Below are positions 1-9,988 of a DNA stretch of 64,000 nucleotides, piece by piece. Made by a program: the position numbers and the translations under genes. The notes beneath the pieces were generated by a model. That model searched no databases. It worked only from the letters and a program-made list of their open reading frames with translations, and was not told the DNA's origin. Each line of letters begins with the position of its first letter. Within the stretch, counting starts at the first letter, position 1. The stretch comes from Viola odorata (lineage: Eukaryota; Streptophyta; Magnoliopsida; Malpighiales; Violaceae), in NCBI GenBank assembly GCA_963691705.1, contig OY829539.1, positions 47,094,327-47,158,326 on the forward strand. The letters are read 5' to 3'.

Positions 1-124
1 TAATGGTTTCCTCTAAAAAAATTAAAGAAAAATGACAAATTGGCCATCAGATTTCTCTAAAGTTTCTCTTTTAGCCACTGAATTTTATAGTTAGGGGCCA
101 CATGCATTTTGTTTCTCTTTAATA

Positions 125-472
125 CTCGTTCCAGTTCCATATAATTAACGTTTTAGCCATTTTACAATGTCCCTGTTTAAATGACGCTTTGGAAATTGTG
201 TGCGGTAAGCACAGTATTTTTACTTTTGTAGCCCTGCGCTTTGAAGCTACACGTCATACACGGTCTTAGGGGGAGTAAATATTGTGTGAGGTAAGCACAG
301 TATTTCCCTTTACTTTTGTAGCCCTTACGCTTAGAAGCTATGGTTGGATGGGTACAAAAAGTTGTCGTTGTGCGACTCACACATAAAAACCGACAAAATA
401 CTACACTCAACAATAATGAAATTGACCTAAGTGAAATCCACTAAAACGTTAATTATATGGAGCTAGAGGGAG
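125..472. mobile_element. Stowaway-like MITE
   Basis: The ends are terminal inverted repeats: 125-156 matches the reverse complement of 441-472 at 28 of 32 positions, and the right end reads CTCCCTCTAG inward. Both ends are flanked by TA (123-124 and 473-474), the target duplication expected for Tc1/mariner-type Stowaway MITEs. The 348-bp body has no coding capacity and holds a direct repeat (about 198-248 and 283-338, sharing GGTAAGCACAGTATTT and ACTTTTGTAGCCC). The family name rests on end sequence and TSD only. Confidence 0.75.
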
Positions 473-474
473 TA

Positions 475-1613
475 TTTTTTTTCCACCACTAAAAACAAAA
501 GGAGAGTTGAGGCCTAATGGTGTATAGAACAGCGTGTCTTGGGAGTGCAAAATTCTGTTCGTGAATGTGATTTGACTTGTGGCGAATTGAAAGGCAATAG
601 AAATAGCCTTTTTGTGGTCGGAATGCAACTGTTTGACCATCTGGTGCTCTCCTTCGTATCCATCTAACTGTCGATCGAGTTGGGAAATAATATTACGTGT
701 AATTCACGAAATATTATATTTATTATACTAACGTAAATCTTGATTCATTTAAAAATATTAAACAATATTACACTCTCGAGACTCTTGTTATGATAAAAAG
801 AAAAAGAAAATGTTAACAAATTTGATTTGGACTGTTTTAAAGATTTTTTCAAATATATAGGATATTATTAGCAAAACAGGTCCAGTTCATCCTAAATTCT
901 CAACGTCAATTAGATTTGGAGCCTAAAAACAGCGACAGAATAAAAGAAACATGGAAAAAATTATAAGAACCACTCCTAATACAGTGCTATTCCTACGGTC
1001 TCTCTTTAACTCATTCATTCCCGGAACCGTTAACTTCACCTGTAAACAGAAAAATATATATTTGTGAAAAATAAATTAAAAAGGAGAGTTTTGAATTGAA
1101 TTAATGGCTGGCAATTAAAGAATTTTAAATGTGATGGAACACATCTATGGATACGTATTGAACTTTAGGATCAGAGATAGGATGATGATGATGATACCGA
1201 TTCCTCAAAATGCCTTTATAATTATTGGTGAAATTAAGAAAAAGAGAAAAGAACAGCTCGACCCGACCCAATTCTTTTGGTCATCACTTCGACGCGTCCA
1301 TTTCCAATGCCTATGAACAGTTCGATCTCCCTCTTTATTTATCTTTCATTAATGAAAATCTTTAATTTGTACCTTTTGAATTAGTACTATTTTATCTCTT
1401 AGGAGACGTTCCAGTATTTGAATTGTAATTGATATTAAATCCATAAATTATTCATAGAGATAGAGAATTAGTACTATTTTTAAAGGTAAATGAAATTTGA
1501 CTATGTACGTCGTTACATACAACTTTCATTAATTTACAACATATATAAATTTAGTCTTTTTAAATTATTTAATTATTTAATTTTATTCGAATATAATTAA
1601 TTTCTCTCTCTTT
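475..1613. other. AT-rich non-coding DNA downstream of the ATS3-like gene
   Basis: This stretch lies beyond the 3' end of the minus-strand ATS3-like gene and must include its 3' UTR and polyadenylation region. Short open frames occur but show no recognisable protein, and no RNA gene or repeat boundary was seen. Positions 1-122 are likewise without a feature. Confidence 0.6.
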
Positions 1614-1838
1614 TCATGCGAACACTTTTCTCCTATGCTTGATCCCAAACGGAGTTTTTACTTCTTTGTCACACTCATCAAAACCATGCCATACATGTCT
1701 AGGCAGGTACCGACGAAAATAGAAGAAACTTGAGCTAAAATGAGCCGACGACCCATACTCTAGCGCCCTAACTTGTGCAAACCCAGGTCGCCAATCATCT
1801 TTTCCTTCCAATTTTAGGTATAGGTAACAAATGGGTGA
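1614..1838 (-). CDS. ATS3-like exon 2, last part and stop
   Basis: This piece is in the same frame as 7509-7261 once the 5' TSD copy (1839-1843) is left out. It codes for 74 residues with SPICYLYLKLEGKDDWRPG, FYFRRYLPRHVWHG and a basic C-terminus, then TGA at 1616-1614. The block from CYLYLK to VWHG is the most diagnostic part of the ATS3 family signature. Confidence 0.78.
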   Translation of the reverse strand, partial: SPICYLYLKLEGKDDWRPGFAQVRALEYGSSAHFSSSFFYFRRYLPRHVWHGFDECDKEVKTPFGIKHRRKVFA

Positions 1839-1843
1839 CCCGA

Positions 1844-2310
1844 TGTTGTAAAGTTATTATTAATATTATAAAGGTTGCAACGGATGTGCAACGGCAGGAT
1901 CATTTCCTTTAATGCCATGAATTGTGCAAACGGCATTTTTCTTTCAAAGCCATGATCCTCTCCCTCTAACGTTCATGGTTAATTGCAATTGATTTTGCAA
2001 CAGCCATGAACGGATATAATTCCTAATTATTATTCTTAATTGATTTTAATCTCTACCATAATGGTATAGATCTTTTCTCCCCCTATAAATACTACCCTCT
2101 TCAACCAAATCAGATACAACACATTTGAGAAATACACCATAAGAAAGATTGAGAGCTTTTCCTAGTTACTATTATTCTTGCTGTTCTGGTTCCCGGTTTC
2201 AAATCGGAAGAGATCGTTTTATCCTGGGGGAAATAAATTCCTTTAGGGCGAGTGTTTATACACGACTCGATCTTTGTGTTTCTAACATTATTTTGCAGGT
2301 ATTTCCAACA
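1844..2310 (+). repeat. 5' LTR of copia element F
   Basis: Starts TGTTGTAAAG and ends TTCCAACA; 467 bp, same as 6794-7260. It contains the TATAAATA promoter box and, near its centre, an inverted repeat CGTTCATGG...CCATGAACG (about 1970-2012) able to form a hairpin. Confidence 0.95.
2084..2091 (+). promoter_or_regulatory. TATA box of element F
   Basis: TATAAATA preceded by a CT-rich stretch (TCTTTTCTCCCCC), about 240 bp from the LTR start. It would place the start of the R region near 2115. The same box recurs in the 3' LTR at 7034-7041. Confidence 0.7.
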
Positions 2311-2327
2311 ATCTAAAGGAATTTATC

Positions 2328-5300
2328 ATGTCTACCGACATTCCCTCCTCAACTGTAGCTGCCGCTGTTTCCGCACCAGCCGCTGCTACTGTCAGCAAGT
2401 TTCCTGACACCTCCAGAATTGAAACATTTGGCGTTCAGAACTTCAAGAGGTGGCAGGAACGTGTGTTCTCTATCCTTGATCTTCACGGTGTGGCTTTCGC
2501 ATTGACAGAACCAAAACCAGATGCTGCTGCCGATCAGAAAATTATTGAAGCTTGGGTTCATGCTAACAAAGTGTGCAGGCATACCGTCATTAGCACTCTG
2601 TCTAATGATCTGTTTGACATTTACTGCCCGCACAAGGAAGTCAAATCGATATGGGACTCCATGATTCAGAAATACACTGCTGAAGATGTGGGGAAACAAA
2701 AATTTGTGGTGGGAAACTACTACAAATGGGAGATGGTAGATAACAAGGATATCAAGATCCAGATCAACGAATATCATAAGTTGCTGGATGACATGAAAGC
2801 TGAAAATATCGAACTACCAGAAGAATTCAGTGCTGGAGTCCTCATTGAGAAGCTGCCTGATTCTTGGAGTGACTATAAGCAACTACTCAAACACAAGCAG
2901 AAACAATTGTCTCTGCCCGATCTCATCACTCACATCATCATTGAGGACACTAACAGAAAGGAGCTGAAGGCTACAAAGGCAAAGGAAATAACAACAAATG
3001 CTCACTTGGTGCAGGATAAACCACATCATAATAAACCAAGGTATGTCCATAAAAATTTCAATTATGTTCCTAAGGCTAATAACCCTTCCTTCAAGAAAAA
3101 AGGAAATTGCTATGTTTGTGGAAAACTTGGTCATCATGCCCAACAGTGTAGGAAAAGGGTAAGAAATGACAATCCTCCTAAACCAAGAGTTAATCTGGTT
3201 GAAGGAGATGATATTATTGTTGCGGTCATTTCTCAAGCTCTTATTGTGAACAATGTGAAAGAATGGGTGGTAGACTCAGGTGCTACCAGGCATATCTGTG
3301 CAAACAGAAATGCTTTTACCTCCTACACTGTGGTAGGAGATGGAGAAGAACAGATTTATCTTGGTGATTCCCGAGCTGCAAAAGTTCATGGGAAAGGAAA
3401 AGTTCTTCTAAAGCTCACATCTGGCAAGACCTTGGCTCTCAATGATGTACTCCATGTACCTGAGATAAGAGTCAATTTAATTTCTGTGTCCCTATTAGGG
3501 AAAGTTGGGGTAAAAGTCTCATTTGAATCGGATAAAATTGTGATGACCAAGAACAATGTTTTTGTGGGAAAGGGTTATTGTAGCCAGGGACTCTTTGTAC
3601 TTAATATTTCTGAAATTATGAATGGAACTGCAACCTCTTCTGCTTACTTGATTGATTCTTATGATTTGTGGCATGCTAGATTAGGACATGTTAGTATTTC
3701 ATATATTAAGATATTGCAATCTGCTGGTATGATTTCTTATTCAGTTAATGCATGTTCTAACAAGTGTGAAATCTGTGTTGAATCTAAATTAGCGAAAAAA
3801 TCATGTCATTCTGTGCATAGAGAAACAGAATTACTTAGCTTAATTCACACCGACTTAGGAGATCTAAAACAAACAATGACTAGAGGAGGTAAAAAGTATT
3901 ATATAACCTTTATAGATGATTTTTCAAGATATACTAAAGTTTATCTGCTAAAGAATAAAGATGAAGCTTTTGACATGTTTTTAAAATATAAAGCTGAAGT
4001 AGAAAACCAATTGAATAAGAAAATTAAAAGAGTTAGATCAGATAGAGGTGGTGAGTATATAATTTTTAATGATTTTTGTGAGAAAGAAGGAATTATACAT
4101 GAAGTAACTCCACCTTACTCACCCGAATCTAATGGTGTAGCAGAACGGAAAAATAGAACTTTAAAAGAAATGATGAATGCTTTACTTGTAAGTTCTAATG
4201 CACCTAATAATTTATGGGGAGAAGCTTTACTTTCTGCATGTCATTTACAAAATAGGATACCTTATAAGAAAACTGGTAAAACACCTTATGAATTATGGAA
4301 AGGGTATTTACCTAATTTGAAATATTTAAAAGTGTGGGGGTGTCTTGCAAAAGTTTTACTTCCAGATCCTAAGAAAAGAAAAATTGGTTCTAAAACTTCT
4401 GATTGCATGTTCATTGGTTATGCTGAACATAGTGCTGCATATAGATTTCTTGTATTGAAAAGTGATGTGCTTGATAGTAACACTATTGTTGAAACTAAAA
4501 ATGCAGAATTCTTTGAACATGTGTTTCCTCTTAAATCGAGTAGTATCTCTAAAGCACCAGTAGAAAATTCTTCAGAATATAGTGATAATTCACTTGATAT
4601 AATTGAAAGTGATATTAATGATTTAAGAAGAAGTAAAAGGCAAAGAAAAGAAAAATCTTTTGGAAATGAATTTTACACCTACTTGATTGATAATGATCCT
4701 GTAAACTTTTCCGAAGCTATTTCTTCTTCTGATGCTCCACTTTGGAAAGAAGCCATTAAAAGTGAAATTGATTCTCTTTCTCAAAATAAAACTTGGATTT
4801 TGGTAGATTTACCACCTGGTGCAAAACCTATTGGGTGTAAATGGATTTTTAAGAAGAAGCTTAAAACTGATGGTACTGTTGATAAATATAAAGCTAGATT
4901 GGTTGCAAAAGGTTTTACTCAAAAACATAACTTGGATTATTTTGATACTTTTGCACCTGTGACTAGAATTTCATCCATTAGAGTTTTGATTGCCTTGGCT
5001 GCCATTCACAAATTGTTTATTCACCAAATGGATGTTAAAACTGCTTTTTTAAATGGTGAATTAGAAGAAGAAATTTATATGGTGCAACCTGAAGGTTGTG
5101 TAGTTTCTGGTCAAGAAAACAAAGTGTGCAAGCTTATCAAATCTTTATATGGCTTGAAACAAGCACCTAAACAATGGTATGAAAAATTTGATCAAGTATT
5201 GACGTCTGATGGTTTCTCTTCTATTGAAGTTGATAAATGTGTGTATGTCAAAATTGAAAATTGTGAATGTGTGATTATTTGTTTATATGTGGATGACATG

Positions 5301-6242
5301 CTCATTTTTGGAACTACTCTTGAGGTAGTGTGTGAAACAAAAGCTTTCCTTGCCTCAAAATTTGATATGAAAGATATGGGGGAGGCAAGTGTGATTTTAG
5401 GGGTAAAGATCATAAGGAAAGATGATAGCATAATGCTAACACAGGAACATTATGTTGAGAAACTTCTTACGAAGTATGGACATTCCAATGTCACCCCTGT
5501 GAGTACTCCTTATGATACTTATATCCAATTAAAGAAAAATAAAGGGGAGCCTGTAGCTCAACGTGAGTACGCACAGACAATTGGGAGTCTGTTGCATTTG
5601 ATGAATTTCACTCGACCAGACATAGCATATGCTGTGTGTAGGTTGAGTAGATATACACATAATCCCAACCGAGAGCATTGGTTTGCAATAGACAGACTAA
5701 TGAAATATTTGAGAGGAACCATGAGTTATGGTATCCTGTATAGTGGATTTCCCGCTGTATTAGAGGGATACAGTGATGCTAATTGGATCTCAGATTCTGA
5801 TGAGATCAAATCCACTAGTGGATATGTATTCACCCTTGCTGGTGGTGCAATATCATGGAAATCAGCCAAACAAACGATCATCGCGAGATCAACTATGGAG
5901 TCAGAGTTTATAGCTCTGGAGTTGGCTGGTAGTGAAGCTGAGTGGTTAAGAAACTTCTTGGCAAATATTCCATTGGGAATAAAACCAACACCTTCTGTGT
6001 CTATGCATTGTGATTGCCAAGCGGCAATAGCCATTGCTAAGAATAGAGCTTACAATGGTAAAAATAGACACATTCGATTGAGGCATAATGTGATTAAGCA
6101 GCTGCAGAAAGATGGAATTATTTCCATAGATTATGTGAAGTCAGAAGTGAATTTGGCCGATCCTCTGACTAAGCCTCTGAGTAAAAAATTAATTGAAGAA
6201 ACATCGAGGAGAATGGGACTTAAAGCCATATTAAGAAATTAA
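2328..6242 (+). CDS. Ty1/copia Gag-Pol polyprotein, intact
   Basis: One uninterrupted frame of 1304 residues carries all copia functions. In order: a UBN2-type Gag (about residues 40-210); a CCHC zinc knuckle [14 protein letters not shown] (about 261-274); the aspartic protease motif [10 protein letters not shown] with the catalytic Asp at 316; the pre-integrase HHCC region with LWHARLGH (about 447); an integrase core with HTDL, SDRGGEY and NGVAERKN supplying D, D and E (about 508, 571 and 607); reverse transcriptase with the catalytic YVDD at 987-990; and a C-terminal RNase H ending in the RHIRLRH block. No stop, frameshift or missing catalytic residue was seen. The ATG is only 17 nt from the end of the 5' LTR. 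The single frame means Gag and Pol must be balanced by processing or by RNA-level control. Confidence 0.95.
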   Translation: MSTDIPSSTVAAAVSAPAAATVSKFPDTSRIETFGVQNFKRWQERVFSILDLHGVAFALTEPKPDAAADQKIIEAWVHANKVCRHTVISTLSNDLFDIYCPHKEVKSIWDSMIQKYTAEDVGKQKFVVGNYYKWEMVDNKDIKIQINEYHKLLDDMKAENIELPEEFSAGVLIEKLPDSWSDYKQLLKHKQKQLSLPDLITHIIIEDTNRKELKATKAKEITTNAHLVQDKPHHNKPRYVHKNFNYVPKANNPSFKKKGNCYVCGKLGHHAQQCRKRVRNDNPPKPRVNLVEGDDIIVAVISQALIVNNVKEWVVDSGATRHICANRNAFTSYTVVGDGEEQIYLGDSRAAKVHGKGKVLLKLTSGKTLALNDVLHVPEIRVNLISVSLLGKVGVKVSFESDKIVMTKNNVFVGKGYCSQGLFVLNISEIMNGTATSSAYLIDSYDLWHARLGHVSISYIKILQSAGMISYSVNACSNKCEICVESKLAKKSCHSVHRETELLSLIHTDLGDLKQTMTRGGKKYYITFIDDFSRYTKVYLLKNKDEAFDMFLKYKAEVENQLNKKIKRVRSDRGGEYIIFNDFCEKEGIIHEVTPPYSPESNGVAERKNRTLKEMMNALLVSSNAPNNLWGEALLSACHLQNRIPYKKTGKTPYELWKGYLPNLKYLKVWGCLAKVLLPDPKKRKIGSKTSDCMFIGYAEHSAAYRFLVLKSDVLDSNTIVETKNAEFFEHVFPLKSSSISKAPVENSSEYSDNSLDIIESDINDLRRSKRQRKEKSFGNEFYTYLIDNDPVNFSEAISSSDAPLWKEAIKSEIDSLSQNKTWILVDLPPGAKPIGCKWIFKKKLKTDGTVDKYKARLVAKGFTQKHNLDYFDTFAPVTRISSIRVLIALAAIHKLFIHQMDVKTAFLNGELEEEIYMVQPEGCVVSGQENKVCKLIKSLYGLKQAPKQWYEKFDQVLTSDGFSSIEVDKCVYVKIENCECVIICLYVDDMLIFGTTLEVVCETKAFLASKFDMKDMGEASVILGVKIIRKDDSIMLTQEHYVEKLLTKYGHSNVTPVSTPYDTYIQLKKNKGEPVAQREYAQTIGSLLHLMNFTRPDIAYAVCRLSRYTHNPNREHWFAIDRLMKYLRGTMSYGILYSGFPAVLEGYSDANWISDSDEIKSTSGYVFTLAGGAISWKSAKQTIIARSTMESEFIALELAGSEAEWLRNFLANIPLGIKPTPSVSMHCDCQAAIAIAKNRAYNGKNRHIRLRHNVIKQLQKDGIISIDYVKSEVNLADPLTKPLSKKLIEETSRRMGLKAILRN

Positions 6243-6793
6243 CGGTGATGGGAACCCAACCTTTGTGATTGGAGATCCCATGAAGAAGGTTCATATGGGT
6301 AATAACAAGTCACTTGTTAATTCTGTTAACACGAAATTAATCGTCCTTCCTATGGTGTGAGAAGTGTTAAACTGCATTGATTGAGAGGATGAGTTTTGAA
6401 CTCTTAATGATTTCATATCCCTTATGGGTGATGTATTGATTGCGGATACATTTGATGAAATCACCTATATGAATGTGGAGTGAGGCCGCTCCTATGAGAT
6501 TGTGGCGTAATCTCTAGAGCATTCATTAACATCCAGGCACGCGCATGGCCAAAACGCGCACAACCGCGTTAACAGCAAGAATTGTGGGGGTATAACATGA
6601 TAAATAGATTCCCTACCTTACAAAAGAGCTAATGGTTCATAGAAGTTTTAACTTCACCATTATCTCTGTAAGGATAAAGTTTATTTATCTAGGTCTGGTT
6701 CATAGTCCAAAAGACACCAGATTCGAAAAGTTATACTCTATATATATATTAACCAGGAATTGCTACTATCAACCTTTATAATATGTGGGGGAT
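6243..6793 (+). other. 3' untranslated part of F and polypurine tract
   Basis: About 550 bp without a gene follow the Gag-Pol stop. The stretch ends in ATATGTGGGGGAT directly before the 3' LTR (about 6781-6793), the polypurine tract that primes plus-strand DNA synthesis. Confidence 0.8.
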
Positions 6794-7260
6794 TGTTGTA
6801 AAGTTATTATTAATATTATAAAGGTTGCAACGGATGTGCAACGGCAGGATCATTTCCTTTAATGCCATGAATTGTGCAAACGGCATTTTTCTTTCAAAGC
6901 CATGATCCTCTCCCTCTAACGTTCATGGTTAATTGCAATTGATTTTGCAACAGCCATGAACGGATATAATTCCTAATTATTATTCTTAATTGATTTTAAT
7001 CTCTACCATAATGGTATAGATCTTTTCTCCCCCTATAAATACTACCCTCTTCAACCAAATCAGATACAACACATTTGAGAAATACACCATAAGAAAGATT
7101 GAGAGCTTTTCCTAGTTACTATTATTCTTGCTGTTCTGGTTCCCGGTTTCAAATCGGAAGAGATCGTTTTATCCTGGGGGAAATAAATTCCTTTAGGGCG
7201 AGTGTTTATACACGACTCGATCTTTGTGTTTCTAACATTATTTTGCAGGTATTTCCAACA
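6794..7260 (+). repeat. 3' LTR of copia element F
   Basis: 467 bp, read base by base as identical to 1844-2310, followed by the second TSD copy CCCGA. Confidence 0.95.
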
Positions 7261-7509
7261 CCCGACACATTGACCCATGACCTGGAATTGGTCAACCGTG
7301 CAGGGTCGAAATGGTTTGGTGGTAGGGACATCATCGTCTAGGACCGCTGGATGAAGTGGGTCCAATGTTCCTACATGCTTGGAGTTTAGGTGTCGGACCA
7401 ATACGTCGTTTGATTTTCCATCTCCGAATCTGAGATGGATTTGGCTTGATGTATCGGCACCTTTTAAGCAAGTTGTTCCTATTGTTATTGCATAGGTGCA
7501 ATTTCTTTC
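7261..7509 (-). CDS. ATS3-like exon 2, first part (up to the copia insertion)
   Basis: Eighty-three in-frame codons run from the acceptor to the insertion point. They include NCTYAITIGTTC, then RFGDG, then FRPCTVDQFQVMGQC. The last five bases (7261-7265, CCCGA on the plus strand) are the 3' copy of the copia target duplication. An open frame also continues into the 3' LTR below 7261; that part is not gene sequence. Confidence 0.78.
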
Positions 7510-8108
7510 CTACAATGGCACAGCAAACTCATAAATTGAACATTTTTCTTCCTTCTCTTAAATTTTCAGAAGAAACAAAAGAGATGAAAATAACAGCTAA
7601 CAACCTTATTAAAATTTGGGATTGATTTTTGTTTAATTATATAGATAAACATCCATATAAAATAGTTAATATTGCAATCCTGCTTGTTAAGCTTCAAATT
7701 AAATTTGACGAGGCCCGTGATAAGGGCCCAATTACTGACCAAAACTAAAATATCAAATGAGATCAACTCTAATTACTAGTATCAACGAGTAATTATATAG
7801 TGGTATAAGTGTTCCATCTAAACGCACCTAATCGTATCGACTATCTCTAATTATACATATTAGTGAGTAATTATAATGGTCTAAGTGTTTCATCCGAGCA
7901 TACCTATATGAAAAGCATGGATTACTATATAATTTTTCCATCTCAACGAATAAATACTTAGAGGACTTAAATTATAATCATAAGAAAATCATTTGTACGT
8001 TATCCAATTAATTAAAGCCAGCTCTAACAGTTTTATAAAAAAAAAACTCTAACTAAATTAAAATAGTATATTGATTTTTTTTTTAAAAAATTGTATTTTC
8101 ATTATTAC
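7510..8108 (-). other. ATS3-like intron 1
   Basis: A 599-nt AT-rich intron with donor GTAATA (8108 downward) and acceptor TTGTAG (ending at 7510). It joins codons in phase 0 (Lys|Glu). It contains a loose direct repeat (about 7768-7830 and 7845-7907, sharing GAGTAATTATA and TAAGTGTT) and no other feature. Confidence 0.7.
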
Positions 8109-8198
8109 CTTGTCTTGAGGAATCAAGCTTTCACCTCCTGCTATTAAAGCAAGCAAAAGAACACAACAAATGAAGATGAGTGCCTTGTAGTGCTCCAT
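8109..8198 (-). CDS. ATS3-like exon 1: start codon and signal peptide
   Basis: ATG lies at 8198-8196. Thirty codons begin MEHYKALIFICC and continue with a run of Leu/Ala/Ile to a Gly-Gly-Glu-Ser, a typical secretory signal peptide. The exon ends ...CAAGACAAG and is followed at once by GTAATA, a good donor in phase 0. A CTATATC motif on the minus strand at 8245-8239 is a weak TATA candidate, but it would leave only a very short 5' UTR. Confidence 0.75.
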
Positions 8199-9430
8199 CT
8201 CCAAGATCAATTGATCAAAGTTGAGCTCAGCCAAAGAAGATATAGCCCTACCATTTATTCATTGTTTCTCGCCAAGCAACCTAAATTTGGAGAATTTATT
8301 CTTTCCTTTCCATGATAGAAAGTACAAGTATTCTTTTTTTTTAATATTATTATTATAATATATGTTCGGAAGTTGAATCTGAGCTTTTACTCCCTACTTT
8401 ACCACCAGCAAACAACCAATATTTTCTTTTCTTTTTAATAAGTGAAAATTGAAAAACAATGTTATTAAATTAAGCGGAGTGTTAATACCATATAAATCTA
8501 CTTTAGGTCTTAATGGTAATTCTTATAAAATAGTGAGGACAAAATTTCATGTTCAGATCATCTCATTTATATTTTCCATCAATTTCCTATCTAATGTAAA
8601 AAAAAAAAAATCTGTTTTTATATAAACAGAAATGCAGAGTAGGCGATTTGTTTTGGGATATTGGTCCCTACTTTATAGGAACAAGGAAGTACCACTGCTG
8701 ACGTTTCCTTACCTTTCGCTCGCACTCATTGGCTTTATTAGGAATAATAATAATCATTATCACTTCATTAGAGAAAAGCATCTTTACTAAACTTATATGT
8801 TTATTTCCACACTATAAATGTTTATTTCCACACCATAAAATTTAATTTATTTATATTTTTAAAAGTATCAAAACGGGTCTGATCTGTTAAATTAACTCGT
8901 ATTCGACCCGTACCCAATTAATCAGGGTCGGGCCGACCTATTTTTTTCCTTTTTCACAAACCCGATCTCAAAAAACGGGTAATACTCGATCAAAGTATGG
9001 GCGGGTTATCTTTTTTATTTTTTTTAAAGATAAGGATGAGAAATTTGAGTTCGATACTCTATTGATATCTTTAATTAGTTTATGAAGTTGGTCATGAGTT
9101 CTGTCTATAATAATAATTAATAAAATGACCTAGTGTTATCAGAACCGGATCGAACTATACCAAATTGCCATAGATATATAAAGTAAAACCTACCAAATAC
9201 ATAAAATTTATTTAAATAAAAAACACAAATTGCAATTTTACTCATAAATCATAAATAAAATGAATTTTTATTTTGAAAACAATAAATATAAATAATGAAT
9301 TTGATTTACGGTGAGGTGGTTTTTTTTATAAAAACGATAGACAATTCTAGATTTTCTTTTAGAAATAGACTTTAACAGCACTTCAACAATAAAAAACAAT
9401 TCCAATTAAGAGAAAAAAATCTTAAATATG
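8199..9430. other. Upstream region of the ATS3-like gene, AT-rich
   Basis: No gene was recognised. The stretch must contain the promoter of the minus-strand ATS3-like gene in its first few hundred bases. It also holds A/T runs and a GC-richer patch rich in GGGTC/GACCC (about 8870-8960) of a kind seen in plant repeats. It ends at the LTR of element A. Confidence 0.5.
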
Positions 9431-9900
9431 TGATAACTATAAATGAGACTTCAACACACGACGGGGACCGGAGTACTGTAGTTGTCGGCATGATCACTGT
9501 AGCCGTCACCTCATACGGGGATCTAGGTATGGTCGACATCACCGGGGGGGGGGGGGGGAGGGGTCTCCATCAACATGGCGTTGTGCCATCCCTAGATAAC
9601 GTGCTTCATTAACGAGGAACCCCAACTGTCTGTCAAACCTGTCATCACCCTCAGATAACGGGGTTCCCCAAGTAACACCCAGTTTCTGCCTATAAATACC
9701 CCTAAGATCAAGGAGAAAGGTAAGCCTAAGATTGCTAGTAAAAACTCTACCATTTTCACTACCTATACTAACTTAAGCATCGGAGAGTCTACGCCGGAGA
9801 CCCCCTCTGGCGCTTTGCAGGTAAACCGAACGGCAAGGGTCAGCGACCCCAGGAAGTCAATTTACCCTTCTGCCCTCCAACGGGAGCCAAAATCTTATCA
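9431..9900 (+). repeat. 5' LTR of element A
   Basis: Starts TGATAACTAT and ends ATCTTATCA, the same terminal TGATAA...TTATCA as the LTRs of D. It is 470 bp long and includes a run of G near 9544-9558. The partner LTR is outside the window, so the left boundary rests on the similarity to D. Confidence 0.78.
9691..9698 (+). promoter_or_regulatory. TATA box of element A
   Basis: TATAAATA within CTGCCTATAAATACCCC, about 260 bp into the LTR. The D LTR has the same box in a similar place (54957-54950). Confidence 0.65.
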
Positions 9901-9903
9901 AAT

Positions 9904-9920
9904 TGGTGCTTTCATTGAGA
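9904..9920 (+). promoter_or_regulatory. Primer binding site of element A
   Basis: TGGTGCTTTCATTGAGA lies 3 nt after the LTR end. D has the same site with one or two differences, and its TGG start fits pairing to a tRNA CCA end. The tRNA was not identified. Confidence 0.65.
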
Positions 9921-9988
9921 ACTTTGGTTTAATTAAGTGAGCATCCTTAATAGCCAAGCTCTAATCTCCTTCTGGAGGTCGAAGGACC

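Larger units (their letters stand above)
1844..7260 (+). mobile_element. Element F: complete Ty1/copia LTR retrotransposon
   Basis: Two 467-bp LTRs (TG...CA) flank a 4.5-kb internal region with one long Gag-Pol frame. The target duplication is perfect: CCCGA at 1839-1843 and 7261-7265. The LTRs appear identical over their whole length, so insertion was very recent. Domain order protease-integrase-RT-RNase H is that of Ty1/copia. The element lies in reverse orientation inside exon 2 of the ATS3-like gene. The lineage within copia was not settled; the lack of a standard primer site is unusual. Confidence 0.95.
1614..8198 (-). pseudogene. Embryo-specific protein 3 (ATS3)-like gene split by a copia element
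   Basis: On the minus strand the gene has exon 1 (8198-8109), a GT-AG intron (8108-7510) and exon 2 (7509-7261, continued at 1838-1614 on the far side of copia element F). With the element and one copy of the TSD set aside the frame is continuous: 30 + 83 + 74 codons, then TGA. The predicted 187-residue product has an N-terminal signal peptide and a secreted beta-rich domain with cysteines and the motifs CTYAITI, CYLYLK, DDWRPG and VWHG. This is the pattern of the plant ATS3 family, which has a PLAT/LH2-like fold. Family members are small seed or embryo-associated secreted proteins of unsettled biochemical role. All other codons are open and both splice sites are intact, so the insertion appears to be the only lesion. 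The family call is from recognition and was not checked by a search. Confidence 0.78.

Noticed and set aside
449..640. 63-codon minus-strand open frame
   Set aside because: It runs into the end of the MITE, resembles no known protein and has no promoter or splice support. It may be chance in AT-rich DNA.
7060..7260. Open frame continuing from the ATS3-like exon into the copia 3' LTR
   Set aside because: Below 7261 it is LTR sequence; only 7261-7509 is gene sequence.
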